From the NCBI GenBank assembly GCA_016617785.1, contig JADILM010000006.1:1054001-1118000 (forward strand): a DNA stretch of 64,000 nt. The letters are read 5' to 3'. Positions 45,441 through 59,703 of this stretch are shown in pieces. Both the position numbers and the translations under genes were made by a program. A model generated the notes under the pieces. It did no database searches. It saw only the letters and a list, made by a program, of their open reading frames with translations, and was not told where the DNA came from. This DNA comes from Sporobolomyces roseus. Lineage: Eukaryota; Basidiomycota; Microbotryomycetes; Sporidiobolales; Sporidiobolaceae. How positions within the stretch are numbered: position 1 is the stretch's first letter; each line of letters begins with the position of its first letter.

Positions 45441-48400
45441 TCAAGGTGAAGCGTGCCAAATCGGAAACCACGGATGGTCCCATTTGAAGGTGAAGATTGG
45501 AGGTTGCTGTTCGGAGGCGTCGTGTGTCTTCGTCGAGATGAGCTGGTTCTGATTGGCATAAACTGTCCGTCGGAGTGATGCCAAAGTCTGATGGACGAAT
45601 CAGCCGAGATGTCAGCTCTCCTCTCCGAAACGAGATTCGAGATAGGCGTACCCGCAGCGCAAGCTCCGGTCGAACAGAGGAGCCTCGATCGATCAAAGGC
45701 ACGCTCGCCATCGATGTGAGACTATTGATCGCTTGTTCGAAACTAGATTTCCCTTCACGAACAAGAGAATCTCGCTAGAACGAGGATGGAAGAGTCAGCA
45801 CTGACATTGAGACAGTAGAAAGCAGAGAAAGCGACCTACGCCGAGCCCCTGTAAGCTCTCGAGTTCTGCCAGGTATTCTTCATATCGAACTTGAGATGTA
45901 ACGATATCGTTCTCCAACCCAGCTCCTCCGATCCAATCGAAGCGCTGTTGATACCGTCCTCGATCTGCCTTCTTCGGGTCGATGTGTACTGAAGGTAAGA
46001 AAGGTGAGGAGAATTTGGGTTCTGGTTTCGAGAAAAGTAGAGTCATCTGTGAACGGATCGTTCAAAGCCATGTTCGTCAACACGCCGGCAGCGAGGCGAG
46101 ACCAGCAAAGAAAAGCTTACGATAAGGGACCCTCGAGCCATCTCCTTGATACCACGAACTTCTCCCAACTTGGCTTTCAAGTATCCTTCGTTTCCTCCTT
46201 TCGCCTTTTCCAAACCACTCCAGACACCTTCCAGCTCCCCCGCCAGCCGACTCACGACGAACCAGACTCGACTTCGTTCATCCTCCTCGTAAAGTTGCAT
46301 CTCCTCTTCGAACCCAGAACAAACACTTTCCAACACCAATTCTAGGAAGAAACTTCTCACGACCGTTTCCAACTGTCGAATCCCGTTCGTGATCCCGTCT
46401 GAGTCCTTCTGTTGAGCTGAGATAGACGATAGTACTGGGATGATGCTCCTAGTATCTTCGAGGAATTGGGACCAGGTTGAATCGGGAGGTAGACAGGACT
46501 TTCGAATCCATCTATACTGTCTCGGTCGATTCTGACCTGCAAGTGGCAAGCTCATCCTGATGAGTTCTTGTGAGAGACGTTCGAGCCACGCGAAGACGAG
46601 ATGGGCGGGAGAGGAGTAGGAAGTTTCGGTTTGATGTAGTTCGTAGAGGTCTTCGAGGAAGAAGGAAGCGGGAATAGGTGTGAGGGTAGTGAGGAACGAT
46701 GTAGCGAAGTGGATCAGGGGAGAGACTGAGAAGACATGAGATGGTGTCGAAGTCATGACCGTCTGTAAAGCGAGAAAACGAGTCAGATCAGACGAGACCA
46801 CTCTCGAACAGAGACTCGATCAAAGGGGATCCGTACCTGATGTAAACTCCTGATATAGGGAGAGACTTCTCGTCGAGCCATCATTCTCCCATGCTCTCTG
46901 ACCTCTTTCCATCCCATTTTCTCATCTCTCCATCCTTCCCACAAATCGCATAACCCCCCAAGCTCCTTGACCAAGTCCCTCGCAAGTCGATCATAGCTCT
47001 CTCCGACCGGGAGAGATTCGATGTGTCTCGGTGGCTGTGAAGTAGCGAGGAGTGGGATTGAACGAGATGCAGTGAAAATCGACAAGAGGTATGCAGGAGG
47101 ATCGAAAGGTGGAAGAGATGTTGACGCTGTCGACGAAGGTGAAGGTAGCTTTGATTCGTAGGATTTGATTCGATTGAGATGATTGCGGATTTGGGAGGGA
47201 GAAGTATGTGCAGGGAAAGTGAGGAGGGCGAGCATGTATAATAAGTCCTATCGAGGCGAGATATCTCAGCGATGGCGACGAGAGAACTGAATGAAGCAGA
47301 AAGCGTACTATTCGCAAGGTAACCCTGAGAATCAGTTCATCCAAAGTTGCTCGATCGACAGTTTCGGTTGCATCCTTCGATTGTAGCCACGCTAGACAGC
47401 CATCCAGTACTCTCAAGACGTCATCGATGGAGACGCTTCGAGGTGTAGGTTCAGTTGTTGATGATCCGGTTTGCTGACCGGCGACGAGGAGCGGATTTGG
47501 CGAAGCTGGAGGAGACGGGGAGGAGGGAGGAAAGCATGCAGCCATAAGATTGTTGAACGAGAGCGTCGATGAGGCTAGATGTACGTCTTCGTGCTATATC
47601 GAGTCATTACAAAGGGTGAGTTCAAACCATTAGAAAACGTGGATTTGATCTCCTTCGATTGATTGGAACTCACCTCGTAGACTTGACCTTTACAGCATTC
47701 TTCCCATACGATCTCGCTTGACTTGAGAATCCCTAATAGCATCGCTCGAAATACTGACTGTAATGAGTCCACGGCAGTAGGCGAAGAGCAAGTCGAGGAA
47801 ATGGCAGCTAGCGAAGGCGTTCGAAAGTAATTGCAGTTCCACAGCGTTGACATGAGAGGTTGTCCATCTTGAAACGTAGCCTGAAGAGGGCGAGCGTCAG
47901 AAGCAGCAAAGGGAGTCAGTCGACGCTAATTCGGAAAAAGGGACAGTTCAGGTCAGACACCTGCTCACCTCTGATCGCGCGATCTCGTCAATGATCCACA
48001 GTACCTCTCGCGGATCTAGCTGACGAGATGGATCGAATTCGTCAAGCTCTTCCTGATCGACCACTTGAGCATTTCTAGCGGAAACGTAGGAATCGGTTCG
48101 AGGATCGTTGATCTGCAAAAGGCGTGATTCTGTTTAGCTCCGACATCGATAGGAGAAGAGGGAAACGTCACTCACTTCGATAGCAGACATGAGATCCATC
48201 ATAGAGTACGCATCGTGTTGAATAAGTTGACCCATCGACAACTCAGCGAGTGCCGATTCGAACTCTGCCGAAACGTCGATCCATTCTTGATCTGGAAGGT
48301 CGAAAGCGTTCTGCATAAGACTAGAGTGGAAGGAAGATTCAGTATAGCTGCTTTGGAGAGAGCAAGGGTGTTGAGAGTAAAGTTTCGAAGATGCGAAAGA

Positions 48401-48690
48401 TGATCTCGCTCGGCAATCCTCTCCTAATGCTCTTCTTTGACTCTCCACCGACTTTATAGATCCTGATGAGAACATCTAGGGGACTTACGTAGCGCTACGA
48501 GTCTGGTTGAAGGAGCTTGAAAGGTTGTTTGATGATGAAGTCGAATCGGATGAGGAGACAGTTGAATCGAGTTGAGACCAGCTCCAGTCGATAAAGTGAT
48601 GCTCTTTTGAGTGTGTCTGAAGTTAAGCGAGATTACGAGAGTGTCGTAAGAGCGAGAGTTGCGATGACTTCTCTCTTCGTTTCTCACCAT
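45441..48690 (-). CDS. MAK10: NatC N-terminal acetyltransferase auxiliary subunit (Naa35/Mak10)
   Basis: Scaffold subunit of NatC, which acetylates N-termini starting Met-hydrophobic. The proposed ATG (48690) is followed directly by an intron, so exon 1 codes only Met. Exon 2 gives THSKEHHFIDWSWSQLDST. The diagnostic block is EWIDVSAEFESALAELSMGQ, then LIQHDAYSMMDLMSAIEVSD, as in Mak10 orthologues (SAIExxDPKMD region). Later come IIDEIARSEVATFQDGQPLM, FRAMLLGILKSSEIVWEECC and QVYEHEDVHLA. The C-terminal half is helical with moderate conservation (46801-46130). The last exons give FSKPEPKFSSPFLPSVHIDP and FTFKWDHPWFPI, matching the conserved His-x-x-Phe-Pro ending, and stop at 45441. The gene is divergent from PRP4, with 160 bp between starts. 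Many short introns make the exact C-terminus less certain. Confidence 0.82.
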
Positions 48691-48850
48691 TCACTCCAGC
48701 GACTCGCATCTCCACCTTAGACCTGAACAAGACGGAGCTAGTTGGATACACACACCCCGGGTTTGCATAAAAAGCTTACTCTGATCTGGAACAGCGCATC
48801 ACTAACCCCTCATCTCATCTCCTCCCTCTCTCTCCCCTTACAACTCCTCC

Positions 48851-51737
<2,887 letters not shown>

Positions 51738-51972
51738 CGTAGAATTCCTCTTTGTTGATAGTTTTCGTGAAGCATCGTTTTCTGTTCCCAATTTCATCTC
51801 CATCTTTTTCGCTTCCACTTCACATCCGCCTCTTTGTCAAGAAGCTGCCTGAGAACACCAAAAGCGATAGCTACGCCCAACGCGAAAAGAAAGAAGAAGT
51901 GCCCCTTGTCGTCATTTCTCGTTCAACTTCCTTCCATTCACCCACTTTCTCTACACACCAAGACACACTATC

Positions 51973-53870
51973 ATGGTGAGTATAGACTAGCTAGAATACT
52001 GTATAGGAAGCTAACGAGCTCTAGTAACAGTCTTCTGATGAGGAATTTCAAGATTATGATGAAGACGCATACGACTCTGATCTCTTCATCGACGAGGATC
52101 AACCTCGAGCTCAAGCTGCTCAACCTAGACCTGCTGAACCTGCACCTATCAGACGCTACCAACCTCCACCTCAACCGATAACACAAGATTCAGATGATGA
52201 AGTCGATCCTTACGCCGCTGCTGCTGGTCCAGCGGGAGTTAGGAGGTTCCTCAATCCCAACGCATTCCAAGCTGGATTCGGAGGTCATGCATTCGCGAGA
52301 CCGCCAGCGAGCGCGTTCAGGAGGCAATATAGGGCTTACTCGACTGCGATTCTCGAAGTTCAACAAGGCAGGAGTTATGGAGGTGGAAGGCAGAACTTGA
52401 TGTTTGGTGGAAAGAGTACGTCAATCTCTTCACTGTGCGAAAATGCGGTGAGCTGACTCGAATCGGAAAATAGTTGTCATGCCTCCTTCCGCACTTGACG
52501 AACTCAGTATGTTCTTTCTTTCCCTCTCGCTCAACGCTCATCCCGCTCATCTTCATTCACCTTATAGCTCAACTCGATATCGAACTACCAATCAACTTTG
52601 AGCTTACGAATCCAGCAAACACCGAATTGAACACTCATGTCGGAGTTCTCGAATTCATCGCTGATGAAGGTTGTGTCAATCTACCTCAATGGGTGAGTCT
52701 ACTTCATCATTCATTAAGCTACAATGATCCTGATCGTCGCTCTTATCGCAGGTTATGGATCAATTGCGCTTGAACGAAGGAGATCCGATCAGAATTGTCG
52801 GAGGTCGTTATCCGAAAGGAAAACTAGTCAAACTTCAACCTCAAAGTGTCGATTTCCTCGAGATTAGTGATCCCAAAGCAGCGTAAGCATAGTCCTAGCT
52901 CAATCTGTCGGCTCGTCTGATTTGTAAGGTACTTTGTTGCAGCCTCGAAAAAGCTATCGGAAACTATTCATGTCTTTCTGCTGGAGACATTATCGAAATC
53001 GCTTATCAATCCCTCACCTTCCGACTTCTCATCATGGAGATTACTCCTCCAGGTCCCGCCATCTCCTGTATCGATACCGATCTCGAAGTCGATTTCGCTC
53101 CTCCAGTCGGTTACGTCGAACCAGAATACAAACCTCGAGGTGCCGACTTACCTACGATGGCACAGAAGCTAGGCATCGATACGAAAGGGATGCAAGAGGT
53201 AGATGGGAAAGGAAGTGGAACGAGTACACCAGTTGGAGGGAAAGGAAAGGGAAAAGAAACGGAGGAAGAAGCGGCGAAATCATTCGAGGCGTTCAGGGGA
53301 AGCGGGAACAGCTTGGGAGGGAAGAGGGTCAAGGGCAAAGGTGTCAAGGCGAAGGCGATCGAGGGAGTCGATGAGGGTAGTCGAATCATTCGCACCGAGT
53401 GAGTTCCATCTCCCTCTTTCGTACCTCGCACACTCTTGCTGATCTCAATTTCTCGCTGTAGTCAACCTCGTATCGTTACTGCCGATACTCAACTCGGTAC
53501 TCGACACGTTCCAGCAGCACTCAATCTTCCCTTTGGTACCCTTTTCTTTGGCTACGATCTCTCGAATACTCTTCCTCCGCCTGGATCCGCCGCAGAAGTC
53601 GCTCAACGTGCAGAGAAAGAAGAGAAGGCGCAAGCTGAACAAGTACCTTTCGCGAACATTGTTGGATCGGGGACGACTTTGAGCGGGAGAATGAGAGGAG
53701 GAGGAGGAGGAGCTCGTGCTCCATCAGGTCCTTCATCAACCGCTACTCCTGCCGCTACTGCTCCACCTCAAGCGACGAGGGAAGTATCTGCGCAACCATT
53801 CTCGGGAGAAGGCAACACGCTTGGAGGAGGTGGAAAGAAGAAGAAAGTCGAAGTCATCGAAATTGATTGA
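51973..53870 (+). CDS. UFD1: Ubiquitin fusion degradation protein 1 (Cdc48 cofactor)
   Basis: Substrate adaptor that, with Npl4, recruits Cdc48/p97 for ER-associated and nuclear degradation. The ATG (51973-51975) forms an exon by itself; the intron 51976-52032 follows and exon 2 begins SSDEEFQDYDEDAYD. A disordered acidic leader precedes the conserved double-psi barrel: FRRQYRAYSTAILEVQQGRS, NLMFGGKIVMPPSALDELTQ, NFELTNPANTELNTHVGVLE and FIADEGCVNLPQWVMDQLRL. The second part of the UT3 domain is SCLSAGDIIEIAYQSLTFRL. The C-terminal half is Lys/Gly/Ser-rich with FEAFRGSGNSLGGKRVKGKG and FGYDLSNTLPPPG, and ends in a basic then acidic tail. The leader of about 60 residues before the barrel is longer than in the yeast and human proteins. 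Confidence 0.92.
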
Positions 53871-54025
53871 TTCGACTTTGGCTTTTCTCCGTTTTCATTT
53901 GTAGCTTGTCACCAATATCAGTACCTTTGCAAACTCTCGCAACCGTTTCATAGACGAGTTTTCCGAGATTGCGACTTTGCCCGTTTCTTGCGAGATTTGC
54001 GAAATTCTCTCTTTCCCTTGAAACA

Positions 54026-56198
54026 ATGTTCCCTCCTGATCAACAACCCACGAGAGCGCAACAGGAAGCTGCGTATCCACCTATAGAGCTACCAGACAAC
54101 CTACGTATCGCTTTCATCCATCCAGATCTAGGATTAGGTTAGTTTCCAAAGTCCCCACATCGAATCATTTCCATCCTCCTTCTCTCTCCTTTCTGCGCGT
54201 GGACTGACTCTCTCGATTGAATGCAGGTGGAGCTGAGAGGTTAGTGGTAGATGCTGCATTGGCATTGAAGCAGCGTGGACACGAGGTAGAGATCTTTACT
54301 AGTTACCATGAAGACGGAAAGAAGGGGAGGAGCTTCGAAGAGACTAGAAACGGTGCGTACACTCTGCCTCCATTATATTCTATACTCCCTCTGCCTCCAT
54401 CTCAGAAGCGCCCACGCTTGTTGGCCGACTTTTTCGCACTGTCAAGTTTAGCTTCGCAGCCAAATTCGGCTTGGGATTGGTAATCTTGGTGGAGAGCACA
54501 AAATGACCCTCAAAGAAAGAAGCGGGCAGAGATAAAGAGCAATGCGCCGCGAGAAACGGGCAGCGTATTGACGGAACTGACCATTTCGCACCGTTCTCAC
54601 TTTCGCAGGATCTCTGAGCGTTCACGTTCTAGGCAACTCCATCTTCCCTCGATCCTTCTTCGGCAGCTTCACGATTGTCTGCGCTATCGCTCGTCAACTG
54701 CACCTAACAGTTCAATTCCTCCTCGCCTGCCTCTTCTTTCACCTTTCCTCGACCTATTTCTTCCGAGCGTTCATCCTCCCTCTCGATATCCCTTACATCT
54801 CCTCTGCCGACTGGTCAATTCGTCGACAACTAGAACCCTTCGACGTGATAGTCATCGACCAACTCTCGACTGCGATTCCATTCCTACGATGGTTCGGTTT
54901 CAATCGAATCGTTTTCTACTGTCACTTCCCCGATCTACTCCTCGCTCCCGGTTCAAACTTCGTTCCAGATCCAAGAGGACCACGAGGATTCTCGATCAAG
55001 GGTGAAATCACTGCTTTATATCGAATCCCGATTGATGCGATCGAGCAGTCCACGACGGGAGAAGCAGACAAGATCCTCGTCAATTCCGATTTCACCTCGC
55101 AAGTCTTTCAGAACACTTTCAGAGAGCTAGGGAGGATTCCTCGAACCGTTTACCCTGCAGTCGATCCGGAAGCTTACGAGAACAAGGTTGAAGCGAGAGT
55201 TGAGGACAAATGGCTCGTCAGGTAAGCTCGCTCGAACTAATCTGAACGGATTCTTGCTGATTTACGCTTGCTATACAGCGACACTCCTACACTCCTATCG
55301 ATCAACCGATTCGAAGGAAAGAAGAATATCGGACTCGCTGTCGAAGCATTCGCAAAAGTTCGCTCAGAACACCCAAAACTTCGCTTGATCGTCGCAGGTT
55401 GGTCGATATTCTCTCTGTCTCATAAAGCTGATAGCGTGCTGAAGTTCTCCATACACAGGTGGCTTCGATTCTCGATTACCTGACAATGTCGTTACTCTCG
55501 CCAACCTCCAAAAACTCGCGGCAAAGCACAATCTCTCTCAATACACCTATTCCTCTTCCCCACTCTCCTCCATGACCGCAAGCGTCACTCCTCGTAATCG
55601 ACCCACAATCTCCGACAAAGCTCCTTCCGCCGAAGATTTCCCTCAAATCCTCTTCCTCCTCAACATGACTTCTCACCAAAAATCCTACCTCCTCTCGGCT
55701 GAATCGAATATCGCGCTCCTCTACACTCCCATGTACGAACACTTTGGCATCGTACCACTCGAAGCGATGGCTTCTGGACTTCCAGTAATCGCGACTACGA
55801 GCGGAGGACCAACCGAGACGATCGTCGACAATGGTCTATCCTTCCCCTCTCAATCGGCACTATCCTCCGAGTCCCTCACAACGACAACGACAGGTCTCCT
55901 TCGCCCTGCCAAAGTAGCTCCTTGGACCGAAGCGATTTCTTCCCTCCTCTCCCTTTCGCCTTCACAACGAGCGGCAATCGGTCAAGCAGGACGAGAACGA
56001 GTCAAGAATGTCTTCTCACGGGAGAAGCTAGGGGAATCACTGGAGAAGGCTTGCATCGATGCAGCGTGCATAGGGTTACCGATTCCTTACGAAACTGGGT
56101 TCAAGAAGATGTGTGCTTTCATCATTATCGGATCGATTTGTTTCGCTTGTGGTCTTGCAGCTTTTGGTGTAGGTGAATACTATGCGAGGCAGAGATGA
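54026..56198 (+). CDS. ALG2: Alpha-1,3/1,6-mannosyltransferase Alg2
   Basis: GT4 glycosyltransferase adding the second and third mannoses to the lipid-linked oligosaccharide on the cytosolic ER face. The ATG at 54026 opens a short leader, then [20 protein letters not shown] (Gly-rich loop spanning intron 1) and [21 protein letters not shown] long intron follows (about 54355-54607). Next come [20 protein letters not shown] and [20 protein letters not shown]. Further blocks are [20 protein letters not shown] and [20 protein letters not shown], the latter holding the GT4 E-x7-E motif, then [14 protein letters not shown]-terminal hydrophobic helix ([20 protein letters not shown]) ends in YARQR, as expected for membrane association. 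The stop is at 56196-56198. The first large intron carries in-frame stops and is removed. Confidence 0.93.
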
Positions 56199-57215
56199 GG
56201 TTCAAATTTTGCGAATTCAGCGAGCGAGGATCAACGCTCAAACCCTTTGATATTTTTTGAGATGTAGCACTGTTCGCTTCTCTCTTTCCCTCTTCTCACT
56301 CTTCACTTGATCCCAACCTCTAGCTCAACCAGACCTACTAGTCGAGCCGCTTTATTCGCAAAATCGTAAACTCGCAACTCTCTACGACATTTGGATTCAG
56401 CCGAAACGTTTTGGCTCAGCATCTTCATAACACAACAAGCGCTGCTCGACGATCACCAGAGCATCTCGGCGGGATCTCGGCGAGTCATGTCGAAGGGTCA
56501 CAGCAACAACGAACGAGCGAATGAACGAAATGAAGCAGAAAGAGGGAAGATTCTTAAACGAAGTGAGCCACTGAACTTACGAGGCAAGCTCTTGCTAATA
56601 AACATCGACTTTCAGACGCAGAGCTATGAGCAGATGTAATATCCGAGCAAGATCAAGTGAGTGAACGATTCATCGTCGACGGGAGAAAAACGATTGAAGG
56701 CGATTCGAACGGAAACAAGACAGAGTGACCGATCACAAAGGACGAAACTCAGTCAGTCAAGAACATGCGGCAACGATCACTAATTGGAGTGTTTTGGTCG
56801 AGGACGAGAGAGAGACGCGAAGAACAGATGGAATCTTGGGTTTGTTTTCATCTCGAAATCCCAAGCTGAGAGAGCTGCTCGCTGATGCGGCTCCACATAG
56901 GGCGCGACGTTGTTTTTCGATTGTTTGTGCCTGGCGCGCCCCGCGATTGTTTTTGTCGAAACTTTCTCTCGCCGCCGTTTTTCACCAAACTTTCCCTCTT
57001 TCCCTTCTCCTCCTCTTCTTCATTCCAACAGCTTCTCTCTCTCTCTTCCGACACTCTTCAAGTTTTACTCCGACAACCAACCAACTCTCCTTCGCCAGTC
57101 TCTTCAAGCAGCCGGCGTCGATTGTTTATTCCCCTCTTCTCTTCACTTCAAAGTCCAACTCTTCCGTGGCTCTACGCCTCCCACACTCGTTTAACAAACC
57201 CTCATCAAGATCAAT
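56199..57215. other. Long intergenic region with pyrimidine-rich promoter
   Basis: About 1 kb between ALG2 and the CPL1-like gene. The last 280 bp (from about 56935) are strongly CT-rich up to the ATG, like the leaders of strongly expressed genes. Open frames within it have no recognisable content. Confidence 0.5.
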
Positions 57216-59245
57216 ATGTTCCGTCTCTCCCTCGTCTCGGCTATCGCCCTCCTCTCCATCCCCTCGGTCTACGCCTCTGTCGTTTCGACCTCTGTTTTCC
57301 CTAACAGTGCCTGTGCCGGTTCTTCAAACCTCAAGGGACTCGTCGGTGTTGGACGAGTCACTCTCGCTAACGGTCAAGTAGAGACTCACTGCGGTTGCCC
57401 TTCCGTAAGTCCTCCCTTTCTTTACTTTTTTCCGAGGGTCGCGTCCGAAGAATGTTGGTTGAATCAACTAACTCTCTATTTTCTTGGTGTTTACTTTAGG
57501 ACAACCTCCCCGACTTCACTGCTTGTGAGCTCTCTGCTCACGGAGAGTCGGTGTGCAACTCAGTCCTTGACCTCGACACCGGAAGCTTTGCTGCTTCATG
57601 CGGTGTCGTTTCATGCTCTGGCTCGTAAGTTTTCCCCCATTCACCCCTTCTTCGACGGACTTTCCGGTTCTCATGCATCTCGATCGATCAACAGGGACTG
57701 CCCTACCACCGTCGTCAACTCGGTCGTCGTTGACCAAGATGATTGCTACAACTCGGAGAAGGGATCGATTGGTATCGTCACCATCGATGGAGAGTCCAAG
57801 TGTGGATGCGCTTCCGTATGTTCTCGTCCTTGTGTGGCTTTAATCGCGTGTACTCGAACTCACTCCCTCCTGCGACAAATTACAGGACTCAAACCCCGAA
57901 GACTTCTCTGCTTGCCCTTCGCCCGTCAACGGTCGTGCTACTTGCGTCTCCGTCGACTCTGACTTCCTCGGAATGGCCTACTCTCACAACGAGAAAGTAG
58001 AGTGCGGTGTAGCTTGCGACGATGTGAGTTGACTTTTCTGTCATCGCTTCATTTGTTGTTTTCCGGCATTGTCCTGACTCTCTTTTCGGCTCTCTCTCCT
58101 TCGTAGGACCACTTCCTCACCCCTGGAGGATCTTGCACCAAGCTCGCCAAGCGTGAGTACAACTCGCACTCGGCTTCTCACGGTCCTTCGCACACCGGAA
58201 CGGCTGGTCCTTCGGGAACTCCTACCCACGTTCCTCACCACCCTCACAACGCTCACACTACTACTTACGGACCTGGAGGACCCGCTTCGTCGGCTACCAC
58301 TACGAGCTACTCTTACAAGCACCACCAACCTTCCCACGTCAACTCGGGAGATCACCAACCTTCGAGCCGTCCTTCGTTCCACGACCGCACTTCATCGTCT
58401 GCTGTCCACCACGCTTCCTCTCGTCCTATCAAGGCTGGACCTTCTTCCTCGCCTTCCCACGGAGGAGGATCTCACTCGGGAGGCCACTCTTCGGGAGGAC
58501 ACTCTTCCCACGGATCTCACGGATCGAACGGAGGTCACCATTCGAACGGAGGCTCGAACGGAGGCTCGCACGGAGGAAATGGAGGAAATGGAGGAAATGG
58601 AGGACACGGAAACGGAGGATCTCACGGCGGAAATTTCCACCACTCTTCGATGGGTCAACACCGTCCTACTTCCCGACCTTCGTGGCACGATCAACCCTCA
58701 ACCACTCACAACGGTGGATCGCAAGCTCACCCTACCACCGCTCCTGGAGGAGGAAATGGAGGAAATGGATCGCACTCTTCGGGAGCTTCAAGCCACGCTG
58801 GACCCTCAGCTACTCGAGGTCCCTCTGCTTCCCAAGCCGTTCGTCGTGCTCAAGAGTATGTCTTCAGCGATGTCTGTGCCCAGGACGAGCGAACCTGCCC
58901 TTCAGGTAGCTTCGGCGACTTCTCCGTGAGCTTTCTTTCCTCTTTTTGCTTTCCTCCTGTACATGCAATGCTCACCCTCTTCTCTATACCTTAGTGCGTC
59001 CGTCTTGACGACGTCGTAGAGTGCGGAGGATGCAACACCCAAGGAACTGCTCAAAACTGCCTTGAAATCGTCGGTGCTTCGTCGACCGTTTGCTTGAAGG
59101 GAGGATGCTCTGTCCGTAAGTCTACCACTCCCCATACTTCTCTTATCTTCGGAGCATCAGTCACTGATGTCTTGGCTTGTTCTCAGGCTCTTGCCAAACT
59201 GGATACGTCCAAACCTCGGATTCAACTTGCGAACGCATCGAGTAA
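57216..59245 (+). CDS. Secreted Cys-rich protein with CPL1-like domain and Gly/His/Ser/Asn-rich central region
   Basis: Predicted secreted protein. The ATG at 57216 starts a signal peptide (LSLVSAIALLSIPSVYA). The N-terminal half has four exons rich in cysteine pairs: VETHCGCPS, ESVCNSVLDLDTGSFAASCG, KSKCGCAS-like blocks and ECGVACDD. A low-complexity region (about 58150-58830) follows, made of His, Ser, Gly, Asn and Pro with GGNGGNGGNGGHGNGG and repeated SHG. The C-terminal CPL1-like domain reads CPSGSFGDFS, then CVRLDDVVECGGCNTQGTAQ, CLEIVGASSTVCLKGGCSV and SCQTGYVQTSDSTCE, stopping at 59243-59245. The domain is named after Cryptococcus Cpl1, a secreted capsule-related protein. Here the low-complexity insert is unusually long. 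Function outside that clade is unknown, and host interaction cannot be inferred. The leader suggests high expression. Confidence 0.8.
58572..58598 (+). repeat. 9-nt in-frame tandem repeat
   Basis: Three exact copies of GGAGGAAAT, encoding Gly-Gly-Asn, followed by a variant copy, within the low-complexity region of the CPL1-like gene. Confidence 0.9.
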
Positions 59246-59703
59246 ATTCGTCCAAACTCATTTAACGATCCTTCCCTCTGTAACGACCCCTTTACGACAC
59301 GCTTAACCCTCATCCTCTGCCCCCCTTCACTATTCATTTTACTTCGCCGCACCCAACGAACTCTGTATGAAACTCGAGTAACCGTTGTTGGCTTTGCGCG
59401 ACATTTCTTTTTTATCTTCCTTTCACATCGTTGATCTGTTGTATCGGCTGGCTACCTACCTATACTCAGATCACCGATAGTTTTTGTCTTTTTCGTTCAC
59501 TCGTTTCTCCCTGGAAGTTCTTTATTGTGATCCTCTATCTATTCTCCCGGCAGCATTACTATCATTCGTAACTAAACTGTAGACTCCTCGTTCGTTTGAC
59601 CCTCGGGAGAACTTCCGCGATTGGAATCAGGCTGAGAACGCAGATTGGCTTTCGACTCTCGAGTTCGCTCCATGTAGAAATGCTGTATGTTTTCGTTTCA
59701 GTT
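59246..59703. other. Intergenic between convergent genes
   Basis: The 3' flanks of the CPL1-like gene and the NUP133 gene. T-rich tracts lie near 59395-59500. No gene was seen. Confidence 0.45.

Noticed and set aside
45188..45559. Minus-strand open frame after the NAA35 stop
   Set aside because: It overlaps the conserved NAA35 ending in another frame and has no recognisable content or splice support.
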